DNA of 64,000 nucleotides from Streptomyces albogriseolus (GCA_014650475.1 BMVA01000018.1:1-64000); one strand, 5' to 3'; numbered from the stretch's first letter, positions 28,263 through 37,672 are shown. Translations and numbers: made by a program. The notes: generated from the sequence alone by a model not told the origin.

Positions 28263-29423
28263 GTGCAACGACGAGCCGTGCCGGCCGTGCTGGCCGCCGC
28301 CGCGCTCCTGCTGACCGCCGGCTGCTCCTCCGACGACGGAGCGCCGCCGGAGAAGGACGCCGCCGCCTCCTCGGCCGGCGCCGCGGCCCCGTCCTCCCCG
28401 TCCGGGAAGGCGGAGGAGACCCCGCCCGCGAAGGGCTCGGTGACGGTGGTCCGTACGGTGGCGACGGGGCTGGCCGGCCCCTGGGGTCTGGCCCCGGTCG
28501 GGGACGGCGACCTCCTGGTGTCCTCCCGCGACGAGGCCACGCTCACCCGGATCGACGGGAAGACGGGGAAGACGACCGAGCTGGGCGAGGTGCCCGGGGT
28601 GGCGGCCGAGGGCGAGGGGGGCCTGCTGGGCATCGCCCTCTCCCCCGACTTCGCCTCGGACCACATGATCTACGCCTACTTCACCTCCGCCTCCGACAAC
28701 CGCATCGTGCGGATGCTCTACAACGAGCGGAAGCCGGCGGGCGAGCAGCTCGGGGCGCCCGACACGGTGTTCCGGGGCATCCCCAAGGGCGTGATCCACA
28801 ACGGCGGGCGGATCGCCTTCGGCCCGGACCGCATGCTCTACGCGGGCACGGGCGAGAGCGGCGACACCGGACTGTCCCAGGACAAGGAGTCCCTCGGCGG
28901 CAAGATCCTGCGGATGACCCCGGACGGCGAGCCGGCCCCGGGCAACCCGTTCCCCGGCTCCCCCGTGTACTCCTACGGCCACCGCAATGTGCAGGGCCTG
29001 GCCTGGGACCGTGAACAACGGCTGTTCGCCTCAGAGTTCGGCCAGAACACCTGGGACGAGCTGAACGCGATCGCGCCGGGCGACAACTACGGCTGGCCGG
29101 AGGCCGAGGGCCACGCGGACGAGGGCGGTTTCCACAACCCGATCGCGCAGTGGAGCACCGAGGACGCCTCTCCCAGCGGCATCGCGTACGCCGAGGGGTC
29201 CGTCTGGATGGCGGGGCTGCGCGGCGAGCGGCTGTGGCGCATACCCCTCAAGGGCACGGAGGCCTCCGCGAAGCCGCAGGCGTTCCTGGAGGAGGAGTAC
29301 GGCCGGCTGCGCACGGTGGTCGCGGCGGGCGGCGACCGGCTGTGGCTGGTGACCAGCAACACGGACGGACGGGGCAGCCCGGAGCCGCAGGACGACCGCG
29401 TGCTGGAGCTGCGGGTCAGCTAG
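28263..29423 (+). CDS. Secreted glucose/sorbosone (PQQ-dependent type) dehydrogenase lipoprotein
   Basis: 386 residues. A lipoprotein signal ends at the lipobox LTAGC, followed by an acidic Ser/Ala/Pro linker and a six-bladed propeller of the GSDH family: LAGPWGLAPVGDGDLLVSSR, EGGLLGIALSPDF, the catalytic-His-like VIHNGGRIAFGPDRMLYAGTG, GGKILRMTPDG and YGHRNVQGLAWD. Such proteins oxidise sugars with PQQ or act on other substrates at the outer face of the membrane. The GTG at 28263 directly precedes the Arg-Arg of the signal. Convergent, overlapping by 8 bases with the DUF6191 gene. Confidence 0.9.
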   Translation: MQRRAVPAVLAAAALLLTAGCSSDDGAPPEKDAAASSAGAAAPSSPSGKAEETPPAKGSVTVVRTVATGLAGPWGLAPVGDGDLLVSSRDEATLTRIDGKTGKTTELGEVPGVAAEGEGGLLGIALSPDFASDHMIYAYFTSASDNRIVRMLYNERKPAGEQLGAPDTVFRGIPKGVIHNGGRIAFGPDRMLYAGTGESGDTGLSQDKESLGGKILRMTPDGEPAPGNPFPGSPVYSYGHRNVQGLAWDREQRLFASEFGQNTWDELNAIAPGDNYGWPEAEGHADEGGFHNPIAQWSTEDASPSGIAYAEGSVWMAGLRGERLWRIPLKGTEASAKPQAFLEEEYGRLRTVVAAGGDRLWLVTSNTDGRGSPEPQDDRVLELRVS

Positions 29424-29658
29424 CCGGCGTCCGTCCCCCGGCGGAGGCGTCCGGGGCGTCGCCGGTGCCGTCGGCGCGGTCCCTCTCCTCGTCGGCGGGG
29501 GCCGGCCGGCGGACGGTGACCTTCCCGGAGGCGAGGTCTATCGGCCCGCGTCCGGGGTCGGCGTCGCCGACGTCCTCCCGGGTCAGCGCCAGGCGTTTCT
29601 GCTCGTCCTGGGTGTGTTTGCGCCCGGGGGAGAACAGTTCCTCGAAGGCGTTGAACAT
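29416..29658 (-). CDS. DUF6191-like small protein
   Basis: 80 residues starting MFNAFEELFSPGRKHT, then GDADPGRGPIDLASGKVTVR, which matches my memory of the DUF6191 family of small Streptomyces proteins with no known role. The C-terminal 30 residues are acidic and disordered. GGGGAG lies just before the ATG at 29658. Follows the large LuxR-type regulator gene on the same strand by 43 bases, so it is likely co-transcribed with it. Confidence 0.7.
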   Translation of the reverse strand: MFNAFEELFSPGRKHTQDEQKRLALTREDVGDADPGRGPIDLASGKVTVRRPAPADEERDRADGTGDAPDASAGGRTPAS

Positions 29659-29701
29659 CGCTCCCCTTTCACCGGGCCCCGGGTGCCGGGCCGTCTGCGT
29701 C

Positions 29702-32700
29702 CTACACCGATTGTCGCGCGGTGGCGAGATGTCCGGATCCGTCGGGAAAGCCGTCCGGGAACAGGCCCAGGCGGTGGGCCACCGCCGCCGCCTCGCCGCG
29801 GCCGGAGACGCCCAGCTTGGCGAGGATGTTCGACACATGGACGCTGGCCGTCTTCGGCGAGATGAACAGCTCCTCGGCGATCCGCCGGTTGGTGTGCCCG
29901 GCCGCCACCAGACGCAGCACGTCCCGCTCCCTGCTGGTCAGGCCGAGCGCCTCGGCCGGGTCGGCGGGCGCGGGGGCCGGCTCCTCGCGCGGGGCGGGCG
30001 TCAGCGCGAGGCGGCCGCGGCGGGCCAGCAGCGCGGCGTCCCGGGCCAGCGGCGCCGCGCCCAGGTGGGAGGCGACGGCGTCGACCAGGCGCAGCAGCTC
30101 GGTGGCGCGGGCCCGTTCGTCCTCGCCCCCGCCGGCGGCCAGCAGCGCCTCGGCGAGCCGGAGGCGGGCGCAGGCGAGATCATGGGGCCGCCCCAGCGGC
30201 TCCAGCGCCGCGACGGCCTCGGACCAGGCGTCCGGCTCGCTCCGGCCGTCGGCGCGCAGCAGTTCGGCGCGCAGCCACTGGTCGTGGGCCTTCCACAGGG
30301 GCACCCCGGTGGCGAGATTCCTCGCCGCCCGGCGGATCCGGTCGAGGACCTCGGGGCGGCCCGGTTCGGTCGCGGGGTCGCCGTACCGGTCGGCCTCGGC
30401 GGTGGTGGCGGCGAGCAGCAGGGGCCACGCGTAGCGCTGGGTGCCGGGCGGGAAGCCGGCGTCGAGGGCGGCGGACAGTTCGGCGCGGGCCTCCTCAGGG
30501 CGGCCTTCGGCGGCGGCGACGCGGATGGCGACCCACTTCATCGGGAGGGCGTACTGGGGCATCGGGTCGTGGGTGCCGAAGTGGGCGCGGGCCTCGGCGA
30601 GGCAGCGGGCCGCCCCGGCGGTGTCGCCCCGGAGGTAGGCGAGATGGGCCAGGCGCAGCGAGCCGCCGGCGCGCGGCTTGGCGCTCTGCTCGGACCCCTG
30701 CGCGCTGGCCGCGGCGCGGGCGGCGTCCTCCCAGCGTCCGACGGACAGCAGGGACTCGGCGAGGTTGCCCCACACCCACCCCTCGGAGTCCAGCAGGCCG
30801 AGCCGCCGGGTGACCCGGACGCCCTCCTCCAGCAGCCGTACGGCCTCCTCGGAGCGGCCGACGCCCTCCAGCACGGAGGGCAGGTTGACGAAGGCGCGGG
30901 CCAGCACCATGTCGACGCCCAGGTCGGTCGCCCGTTCCTTGACCTCGTACATCTCGGCGAGCCCGGCCTCGATGTCGCCGGCGTCGACCATGAGGCCGCC
31001 GAGGATGAGCCGGGCGTTGAGCTCGATGTCGTGGGCGCCGACCATACGGGCGTACTCGACGGCGCGTTCCGCGGCGGCCATGGCGTCGGGGCCGGGTTCG
31101 TGCAGCATCGACCAGCCGGCGGCGGAGGCGAGCACCTCGGCGTGCACCTCCGAGGGCGGCAGTCCGCGCACGAGTTCCTGCGCGGTGCCCAGCTCCTCCC
31201 AGCCGTCGCCGCGGGCGAGGGCCTGGGTGAGCCGGGAGCGCTGCACCCAGAACCAGGCGGCACGCAGCGGGTCGGGGTCCTCGTCGAGGAGGCGCAGCGC
31301 CCGCCTGGTGAGCTTCAGGGAGCGTTCGCGTTCGCCGCAGAGGCGGCCGGCGACGGCGGCCTCCGCCAGCAGGTCGAGGTAGCGCAGCGGCCGCGTGGCG
31401 GTGTCGTCGGCGCAGGGGTCCTCGTCGCAGCCGGGCGGCGGGGGCGGGTAGGCCTCGGCGTGGTCGAGCGGCCGCAGTCCGGCGCGCACGGTGTCGGGCA
31501 CGGCGTCCCACAGCTCCATCGCCCGCTCCAGCAGGCGCAGTTGCTCGGCGTAGGCGTGACGCCGGCGGGCCACGACGGAGGCGTCGAGGACGGCGGGCAG
31601 GGCCTTGGCGGCGTCGTGGGCGTGGTACCAGTAGCTGGCCAGCCGGGTGGGCCGCTCGTCCGCGGGGACGAGCGCGGGGTCGGCCTCCAGGGCCTCGGCG
31701 AAGCGGCGGTTGAGCCGGGACCGTTCCCCGGGCAGCAGGTCGTCGCTGACGGCCTCGCGGACCAGGGAGTGCCGGAAGCGGTAGCCGTCGCGGTCGGGGG
31801 CCGGGGTGAGGATGCTGGCGTTGACGGCGGCGCGCAGGGCCTCGATGAGATCGTCCTCGCCGAGCCCGGCGACGGCGGCGAGCAGCCGGTCCTCGACGGT
31901 GGAGCCGCCCTCGGCGACGATCCGGACGACCCGCTGGGCGCTCTCCGGCAGGTTCTCGACCCTGACCAGGAGCAGGTCGCGCAGGGAGTCGGTGAGGCCG
32001 GTGCGGCAGCCCTCGTCGGCGGCGACGGCGAGCTCCTCGACGAAGAAGGCGTTGCCGTCGGAGCGTTCGAAGATGTCGTCGACGCGGTCCGGTTCGGGTT
32101 CGCGGGCGAGGATGCCGGCGATCTGCCGGTGCACCTCCTCGCGGCTGAAGCGGCCCAGTTCGACGCGGTGGACGGTGCGCAGCCGGTCGAGTTCGGCGAG
32201 GAGGGGGCGCAGCGGGTGGCGGCGGTGGATGTCGTCGGACCGGTAGGTGGCGAGGACGACCAGGCGGCCGGTGCGCAGGGTGCGGAACAGATAGGCGAGC
32301 AGATGGCGGGTGGAGGCGTCGGCCCAGTGCAGGTCCTCCAGGACGAGGACGACGGTGTGCTCGGCGGCGACCCGTTCCAGCAGGCGGGCGGTGAGCTCGA
32401 AGAGGCGGGCCATGCCCTGCTCGTCGCGGCGGGCCTCGCGGGCGGCGGCGACGGCGAGCTCGGGCAGCAGCCGGGCCAGTTCCTCCTCCTGCCCGTCGGC
32501 GGCGGCCGTGAGCTGGTCGGGCAGTTCCCGGCGCAGTTGGCGCAGGGCCGTGGAGAAGGGGGCGAAGGGCAGGCCGTCGGCGCCGATCTCCACGCATCCG
32601 CCCAGGGCGACGATCCCGCCCCGGTCGCGGACGGTGGCGGCGAACTCCTCCACGAGGCGGGTCTTGCCCACCCCGGCCTCGCCGCCGACCAGCAGCGCCT

Positions 32701-32863
32701 GCGGTTCACCGGCGCCGGCCCGGACGAACGCGTCGATCAGGGTGGCGAGTTCGGCGGTGCGGCCGACGAAGACGGGACTGACGGACTTGGTCTCCACGCC
32801 CCCGAGCATCGCACGGGCCCGCGAGGAGGGCGCAGTGGTTTTCCTCTCCTGGCGCACCGGCAC
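29702..32863 (-). CDS. Large ATP-binding LuxR-family (LAL) transcription regulator
   Basis: 1053 residues. A STAND-type ATPase starts near 32 (FVGRTAELATLIDAF) with Walker A GEAGVGKT (about 61-68) and Walker B VVLVLEDLHWADAST. The middle has TPR-like helical repeats. The last ~65 residues are a LuxR helix-turn-helix (LTSRERDVLRLVAAGHTNRR then IAEELFISPKTASVHVSNIL). LAL proteins are ATP-dependent activators, often of sugar or antibiotic genes; the inducer here is unknown. GTG at 32863 chosen for AAGGAGG 8 bases upstream; other in-frame starts (32809, 32797) lack such a site. Confidence 0.92.
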   Translation of the reverse strand: MPVRQERKTTAPSSRARAMLGGVETKSVSPVFVGRTAELATLIDAFVRAGAGEPQALLVGGEAGVGKTRLVEEFAATVRDRGGIVALGGCVEIGADGLPFAPFSTALRQLRRELPDQLTAAADGQEEELARLLPELAVAAAREARRDEQGMARLFELTARLLERVAAEHTVVLVLEDLHWADASTRHLLAYLFRTLRTGRLVVLATYRSDDIHRRHPLRPLLAELDRLRTVHRVELGRFSREEVHRQIAGILAREPEPDRVDDIFERSDGNAFFVEELAVAADEGCRTGLTDSLRDLLLVRVENLPESAQRVVRIVAEGGSTVEDRLLAAVAGLGEDDLIEALRAAVNASILTPAPDRDGYRFRHSLVREAVSDDLLPGERSRLNRRFAEALEADPALVPADERPTRLASYWYHAHDAAKALPAVLDASVVARRRHAYAEQLRLLERAMELWDAVPDTVRAGLRPLDHAEAYPPPPPGCDEDPCADDTATRPLRYLDLLAEAAVAGRLCGERERSLKLTRRALRLLDEDPDPLRAAWFWVQRSRLTQALARGDGWEELGTAQELVRGLPPSEVHAEVLASAAGWSMLHEPGPDAMAAAERAVEYARMVGAHDIELNARLILGGLMVDAGDIEAGLAEMYEVKERATDLGVDMVLARAFVNLPSVLEGVGRSEEAVRLLEEGVRVTRRLGLLDSEGWVWGNLAESLLSVGRWEDAARAAASAQGSEQSAKPRAGGSLRLAHLAYLRGDTAGAARCLAEARAHFGTHDPMPQYALPMKWVAIRVAAAEGRPEEARAELSAALDAGFPPGTQRYAWPLLLAATTAEADRYGDPATEPGRPEVLDRIRRAARNLATGVPLWKAHDQWLRAELLRADGRSEPDAWSEAVAALEPLGRPHDLACARLRLAEALLAAGGGEDERARATELLRLVDAVASHLGAAPLARDAALLARRGRLALTPAPREEPAPAPADPAEALGLTSRERDVLRLVAAGHTNRRIAEELFISPKTASVHVSNILAKLGVSGRGEAAAVAHRLGLFPDGFPDGSGHLATARQSV

Positions 32864-32917
32864 GGCGCCCCCTCCTTCTCGTCCCGAACGCCTCCCTGGG
32901 CCGTGCGCACCGGCGAC

Positions 32918-32951
32918 GGGGCGGCGGCCGCTTCCGTGCGGCCGCCGCCCC
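32918..32951 (-). terminator. Terminator between the 59-residue gene and the LAL regulator
   Basis: Perfect 14-bp stem GGGGCGGCGGCCGC with its complement, 6-base loop, 10 bases after the stop at 32962. It separates the small gene from the regulator. Confidence 0.8.
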
Positions 32952-32961
32952 TGGGCGGTGC

Positions 32962-33141
32962 TCATGCGGTCCGGGCGAACCAGGACCGGCGCCGGGTATG
33001 GCTCTCGGGCTCGGCGCCGCGTGCGGCGGTTCCGCGGCGGGCGGCGCGGCGGACGCGTACCGCCTCGCGGACCCGGCGCTCCGTCTCGGCCCGGCGGATC
33101 AGCTCGTCGTGGCGGAGCCGGTGCAGCTCGATCTCGAACAT
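32962..33141 (-). CDS. 59-residue basic protein
   Basis: Starts at an ATG at 33141 with GAGGGGG 8 bases upstream. The sequence MFEIELHRLRHDELIRRAET, then RRVREAVRVRRAARRG, is a single long, strongly basic helix with a disordered tail ending SWFARTA. No family recognised; the strong ribosome site and private terminator suggest a real gene. Lies alone between the GNAT and LAL genes. Confidence 0.65.
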   Translation of the reverse strand: MFEIELHRLRHDELIRRAETERRVREAVRVRRAARRGTAARGAEPESHTRRRSWFARTA

Positions 33142-33287
33142 GATGGTGTCCCCCTCGGATCCGGTGTCGGTATCGCTTTCTGCGATGCCTTCACCTTCGT
33201 CTCCAAGGCGGTCGAGCCGCATCGGGAGAGTTCCATATCTTCGCGGGCGGTGATGCCTTAGAAGTGGAGCGCCTTGTCGAGCCGGCG

Positions 33288-33305
33288 CCTAAGAGGGTGC
33301 TTAGG
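33288..33305 (-). terminator. Weak hairpin after the GNAT gene
   Basis: CCTAAG and CTTAGG around a 6-base loop, just after the stop at 33313; a neighbouring CCTCCTGAGGAGG dyad overlaps. Weak but in the right place. Confidence 0.4.
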
Positions 33306-33312
33306 ACCCTCC

Positions 33313-33870
33313 TCAGGAGGCCGCGCGGGCGCGCCATTCGGGGGCCAGCAGGGACCAGACCTCCAGGTCGTGCCGTACGCCGTGGTGGAGGTGGGCCTCG
33401 CGGCGGACGCCGTCGCGGGTCATGCCGAGCCGGCGGGCGACGGCGACGCTGGCGGTGTTGCCGGACGCGGCGACCCATTCGACGCGGTGGATGCCGCGCT
33501 CCTCGACGGCCCAGTCGATCAGCACGCGCATCGCGCGGGTGACCAGCCCGCGTCCGGTGCCGGCGGGCTCCAGCCAGCAGCCGAGCTCGCAGGTGCCGGC
33601 CGCCGCGTCGAAGTTCAGGGTGAGGACCCCGCCGACCAGCTTGCCGTCGAGCCACAGCCCGTGCACCCAGGCGGTGTCGGCGGCGCGCAGGTCGGCGTAG
33701 CGCTGGAGCGCCTCCCGCGCGGTGTCCAGGTCGGTGGCGCGGGAGCCGAAGGGGACGTACCGGTTGATGAACTCGCGGCCCCGGTCCAGGTGGGCGAGGA
33801 ACTCCTCGGCGTGCCAGATCTCCAGGGGGCGCATCTCGGCGCCGTCGTCACCCAGTCGTATCGCGTACAT
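33313..33870 (-). CDS. GNAT acetyltransferase, RimJ/RimL type
   Basis: 185 residues. Acetyl-CoA motif region ELGCWLEPAGTGRGLVTRAM, substrate/CoA parts VEWVAASGNTASVAVARRLG and the final HHGVRHDLEVWSLLAPEW are typical of the ribosomal-protein N-acetyltransferase (RimJ/RimL/SpeG-like) group. The true substrate may be another amine. ATG at 33870 lies 23 bases inside the end of the MMPL gene, so translation is probably coupled. Confidence 0.88.
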   Translation of the reverse strand: MYAIRLGDDGAEMRPLEIWHAEEFLAHLDRGREFINRYVPFGSRATDLDTAREALQRYADLRAADTAWVHGLWLDGKLVGGVLTLNFDAAAGTCELGCWLEPAGTGRGLVTRAMRVLIDWAVEERGIHRVEWVAASGNTASVAVARRLGMTRDGVRREAHLHHGVRHDLEVWSLLAPEWRARAAS

Positions 33871-36094
33871 CCCGCTGCCGCTCCTCCTCCGCCAGCACGT
33901 CCGCCACCTCGGCGTCCGTGACGGCGGCCAGCCTCTCATGGGCGGCACGGCACTCGGGCGGCTCGATGCTGATCCGGGGCAGGATCCGGTCCAGCCACTT
34001 CGGCAGCCACCAGTTGGCGCCGCCGAGAAGGTGCATCAGCGCGGGCACGAGCAGGGTGCGCAGCACGAAGGCGTCGAGGGCGACGGCCGCGGCGAGGGCG
34101 ATGCCGAACATGGCGATCACCCGGTCGCCGCTGAGCACGAAGGCGAGGAAGACGGAGATCATGATCACGGCGGCGGAGTTGATCACGCGGCTGGTCTCGG
34201 CGAGGCCCACGCGCACGGCCCGCCGGTTGTCGCCGGTCTCCAGCCATTCCTCGTACATCCGGCTCACCAGGAAGACCTGGTAGTCCATCGACAGCCCGAA
34301 CAGCACCGACACCATGATCACGGGCAGGAAGGGTTCGATGGGGCCCGCGCTGCCGAGGCCGAGCAGTTCACTCCCCCAGCCCCACTGGAAGATCATGACG
34401 ACCACGCCGAACGCGCCGGCGACGGCGGCCACGTTCATCGCGGCGGCCTTGAGGGGTATGCCGATGGAGCGGAACGCGAGGAGCAGCAGCAGACAGCCCA
34501 GACCGATCACGACCCCCACGAACAGGGGCAGCTTGCCGACGATGACGGAGGCGAAGTCGTCGTAGCCGGCCGTCACACCCCCGACGTGCACGTCGAGCGA
34601 CGTGCCCGACTCGGCGCGGGGCAGCACGTCCTCGCGCAGCCGGTCGACCAGGTCGCTGGTCTGCTTCGACTGCGGGGACGAGTCCGGTACGACGGTGAGG
34701 AAGGCGGTGTCGCCGCCCTGGTTGTACGTGACCGGCGACGCGGAGGCGACGCCCTCGGTGGTGCGCAGGGTGGAGCCCAGATTGTCCAGGGCGAGCCGGT
34801 CCTGGGCGCCGTCGACCTCGGTGACCAGGGTGAGCGGCCCGTTCACGCCCGGTCCGAAGCCGTCGGCGATGAGGTCGTAGGCCTGGCGGGTGGTGGAGGT
34901 CTTCGGGTCGTTGCCCTGGTCGGAGGTGCCCAGGTGGAGCGAGAAGGTGGGCAGCGCGAGGACGGCCATCACGGCGACGGCGAGCGCGCCGAGCAGCTTG
35001 GGGTGGCGCTCCACGAACGCCGACCAGCGGGCGGCGAACCCGGTGGGCACCTCCGGCTCCGGTCCGTGCTCGGCGAGCCGGCGCCGCTCCCGGCGGCTGA
35101 GGGCGCGTGTGCCGATCAGCGACAGCAGGGCGGGCAGCAGGGTGACGGAGGCTGCGACGGTGAGGACCACGGTGAGCGAGGCGGCCACGGCGACGCCGTT
35201 GAGGAAGTTCAGGCGGAGGATCAGCATGCCCAGCAGGGCGATGCACACGGTCGCACCCGCGAACACGACCGCCCGGCCGGTGGTGGCGACGGCGTTGGTG
35301 GCGGCCTCGGTGACGCTCAGGCCCCGCTTCAGTCCGCGACGGTGCCGGGTGACGATGAACAGCGCGTAGTCGATGCCCACGCCCAGCCCGATCAGCAGGC
35401 CGAGCATCGGCGCGAAGTCCGCGACGGTCATCACATGGCCGAGCAGCACGATGCCCGCGTAGGCGGTGCCCACGCTCACCAGCGCGGTGGCGATGGGCAG
35501 CAGGGAGGCGGCGAGGGAGCCGAAGGCGAGGAACAGCACGACGGCGGCGACGGCCACGCCGACGATCTCGGCGGTGTGCCCCCCGGACGACTCGCTCAGC
35601 TCCACGGCGCTGCCGCCCAGCTCGACGTCCAGCCCGTCGGTCTCGGCGGCCTTCGCCGTCTTGACCACGGCCTCGGCCTCACCGCTGGTGATGTCCGTGC
35701 CGGAGTGCTCGAAGGTCACGGTGGCGTAGGCGGTACGGCCGTCGGCGCTGACGCGTCCGGCGCCCCCCTCGTCGTACGGGCCGCTCACGGAGGCGACGCC
35801 GGGCAGCTCCTCGAGCCGGTCGAGGGTGTGGGTCATGGTCTGCTCGACGCCGCTGTCCCGGACGGTGCCGGAGGATGTGTGCCAGACCACGCTGTCGCTG
35901 TCGCCCCCCAGCGAGGGGAAGCCTTCCTTCAGCAGCTCGGTGGCGCGCCCCGACTCGGTGCCGGGCACGTTGTAGTCGTTCGAGTAGGCGGAGCCGGCGG
36001 CGAAGGCGCCCGCCGCGATTCCGACCAGGGCGAGCAGCCACAGCAGAACGGTGACCAGACGGCGCTGTACGCACCAACGTGCTAGGGCTGCCAC
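33848..36094 (-). CDS. MMPL/RND-family membrane transporter
   Basis: 748 residues with two similar halves, each a large extracellular loop and about six transmembrane helices. The start VAALARWCVQRRLVTVLLWL, VLFLAFGSLAASLLPI, IGLGVGIDYALFIVTRHR and the second-half GLSMDYQVFLVSRMYEEW are hallmarks of the MMPL family. Members export lipids, glycolipids or drugs, or resist toxic compounds in actinomycetes. The GTG at 36094 has GGGAG 7 bases upstream. Followed without gap by the GNAT gene. Cargo unknown. Confidence 0.9.
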   Translation of the reverse strand: MAALARWCVQRRLVTVLLWLLALVGIAAGAFAAGSAYSNDYNVPGTESGRATELLKEGFPSLGGDSDSVVWHTSSGTVRDSGVEQTMTHTLDRLEELPGVASVSGPYDEGGAGRVSADGRTAYATVTFEHSGTDITSGEAEAVVKTAKAAETDGLDVELGGSAVELSESSGGHTAEIVGVAVAAVVLFLAFGSLAASLLPIATALVSVGTAYAGIVLLGHVMTVADFAPMLGLLIGLGVGIDYALFIVTRHRRGLKRGLSVTEAATNAVATTGRAVVFAGATVCIALLGMLILRLNFLNGVAVAASLTVVLTVAASVTLLPALLSLIGTRALSRRERRRLAEHGPEPEVPTGFAARWSAFVERHPKLLGALAVAVMAVLALPTFSLHLGTSDQGNDPKTSTTRQAYDLIADGFGPGVNGPLTLVTEVDGAQDRLALDNLGSTLRTTEGVASASPVTYNQGGDTAFLTVVPDSSPQSKQTSDLVDRLREDVLPRAESGTSLDVHVGGVTAGYDDFASVIVGKLPLFVGVVIGLGCLLLLLAFRSIGIPLKAAAMNVAAVAGAFGVVVMIFQWGWGSELLGLGSAGPIEPFLPVIMVSVLFGLSMDYQVFLVSRMYEEWLETGDNRRAVRVGLAETSRVINSAAVIMISVFLAFVLSGDRVIAMFGIALAAAVALDAFVLRTLLVPALMHLLGGANWWLPKWLDRILPRISIEPPECRAAHERLAAVTDAEVADVLAEEERQRDVRDTTG

Positions 36095-36233
36095 AGACGT
36101 GCTCCCGGTATGGCTCGGGGTGGATCTTTGAGCGGATGCCGTCGGCGAACAGCCGGACGGATCGCAAAGAACGCATGAGCAATGCCCTGCCACTGTTACA
36201 GGCGAAAATGATCGTTTGTCGCTTTCGTGGACT

Positions 36234-36255
36234 AACTCACATTTCTTCGTGAGTT
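36234..36255. promoter_or_regulatory. Palindrome in the AT-rich region upstream of the MMPL gene
   Basis: AACTCAC and GTGAGTT are 8 bases apart, about 140 bases before the MMPL start, in an unusually AT-rich stretch for this genome (36180-36260). Likely part of the MMPL promoter or an operator. Confidence 0.4.
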
Positions 36256-36299
36256 CGTCTCCGCGCTGGTCACGAGGGGCGCGCGGGCCGCCGACGGGC

Positions 36300-36668
36300 T
36301 CAGTCGAAGTGGTCACCCAGCGCCATGACCATGACGCCCGCGACGGTCGTCCACAGGGCCCTGCGGGTGCGTCCGCGCGCGCCCAGCACGGCCGCCAGGG
36401 CGCAGACGGCGGCCCCGCAGGCGTAGGCGGCCAGGACGAGGGCCGGGGCGGCGTCGGCGGCCCGGAGCGCGGTGGCGGCCGTTCCGGCGAGGGCGAGCAG
36501 GGCGCCGGTGCCGACGGAGCCCCAGCGGGCTCGCCGCGCCTGCTCGAGGAGGAGGTCCTCGTCCTCGGCCTCCGGGAGGTCGTCCGGGAGGTCCTCCGGG
36601 GTGTCCTCGGTCGGCTCCGGGGTGGTCTGAGTGTCCGGGGGCAGGTCGGAGTCAGGGCGTCCACTCAT
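36300..36668 (-). CDS. Small membrane protein, two predicted helices
   Basis: 122 residues from ATG 36668. First ~45 residues are very acidic (TPEPTEDTPEDLPDDLPEAE), then two hydrophobic segments (VGTGALLALAGTAATAL, LVLAAYACGAAVCALAAVLG) and a short third one (ALWTTVAGVMVMALG). No family recognised. A TACGCT box ends 6 bases before the ATG, so the mRNA may be leaderless. Same strand as MMPL, with about 205 bases between. Confidence 0.65.
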   Translation of the reverse strand: MSGRPDSDLPPDTQTTPEPTEDTPEDLPDDLPEAEDEDLLLEQARRARWGSVGTGALLALAGTAATALRAADAAPALVLAAYACGAAVCALAAVLGARGRTRRALWTTVAGVMVMALGDHFD

Positions 36669-36854
36669 GGCCGGAGCGTAGCGCCTCACCTCCGGAAACC
36701 CGGATGCGGGTCCACCCGCACAGCTGTTAGCGTCCGTCGGTCCGACACTTCCGCGGCACCGCGCCGCCGGCCGAAGCAGGTGCTTTGATGCTTGTCCGTC
36801 CGACCTCCGACGCGACCCCTTCCCTCTTCACGGCCTCAAGGAGCCCGTTCACCG

Positions 36855-37658
36855 ATGTCGGACATCACACCGAACGCCTCGCACGACGACCTCGCTAGCC
36901 TCCTCAGCCTGCCGCGGTACCCCCGCAGCAGCGCCTACGACCCGCGCTGGACCATCGACAACCAGATGGGCCCGCACGCGCTGTGGCTGCTGGAGTGGCT
37001 GGCCCCCGCCCTCGGTCTGGACACCCTGCGCCCCGGCGCCCGGGTGCTCGACCTGGGCTGCGGCCGCGCCCTGACGTCCGTCTTCCTCGCCCGGGAGTAC
37101 GACGTCCAGGTCACCGCCGCCGATCTGTGGATCACGCCGGACGAGAACGCCCGCCGGATCGCCGAGGCGGGCGTCGCCGACCGCGTCCAGCCCGTCCTCG
37201 CGGAGGCGCACGACCTGCCCTTCGGGGAGGAGACCTTCGACGCGATCGTCTCCGTCGACGCGTACCAGTACTTCGGCACCGACGACCTCTATCTGCCGAC
37301 GCTGACCCGGCTGCTGAAGCCCGGCGGCCGGATCGGGGTCGTCGTCCCGTCCCTGTCCGAGGAGATCGAGGGCAGCGAACCGCCGGAGCACCTGAGGCCC
37401 TTCTGGGAGCCCGCGTTCTGGTGCTTCCACAGCCCCGCCTGGTGGCGCCGCCACTGGACCCGCAGCGGCGCCGTGGACGTCCTGGCGGCCGACTGGCTGG
37501 AGGACGGCTGGCGGGAGTGGCTGCTGTGGTGCGACGTGGTCGCCGAGCACCACACGGACGAGTTCCATGTGCGGATGGGCCGGGAGAACGCGCGGCTGGT
37601 GCGCGCCGACCAGGGCCGCACGCTGGGCTTCACCCGTGTGGTGGGCCGCCGCCGCTGA
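36855..37658 (+). CDS. SAM-dependent class I methyltransferase
   Basis: 267 residues. SAM-binding motif I VLDLGCGRALTSVFLAREYD, then AADLWITPDENARRI, DLPFGEETFDAIVSVDAYQY and LLKPGGRIGVVVPSL. The set resembles small-molecule methyltransferases of the UbiE/cyclopropane type; the C-terminal Trp-rich part (FWCFHSPAWWRRHW) is unusual. AAGGAG 11 bases before the ATG at 36855. Ends at a strong terminator shared with gatB. Confidence 0.88.
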   Translation: MSDITPNASHDDLASLLSLPRYPRSSAYDPRWTIDNQMGPHALWLLEWLAPALGLDTLRPGARVLDLGCGRALTSVFLAREYDVQVTAADLWITPDENARRIAEAGVADRVQPVLAEAHDLPFGEETFDAIVSVDAYQYFGTDDLYLPTLTRLLKPGGRIGVVVPSLSEEIEGSEPPEHLRPFWEPAFWCFHSPAWWRRHWTRSGAVDVLAADWLEDGWREWLLWCDVVAEHHTDEFHVRMGRENARLVRADQGRTLGFTRVVGRRR

Positions 37659-37672
37659 CCCGCCCGTCGCAC

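Noticed and set aside
29150..33253. Very long open frame on the plus strand opposite the LAL regulator
   Set aside because: High-GC shadow frame with Gly/Ala/Arg-rich nonsense sequence; the minus-strand regulator is clearly the gene.
33848..33870. Frameshift joining GNAT and MMPL genes
   Set aside because: Both proteins are complete with own start and stop; the overlap is normal coupling.
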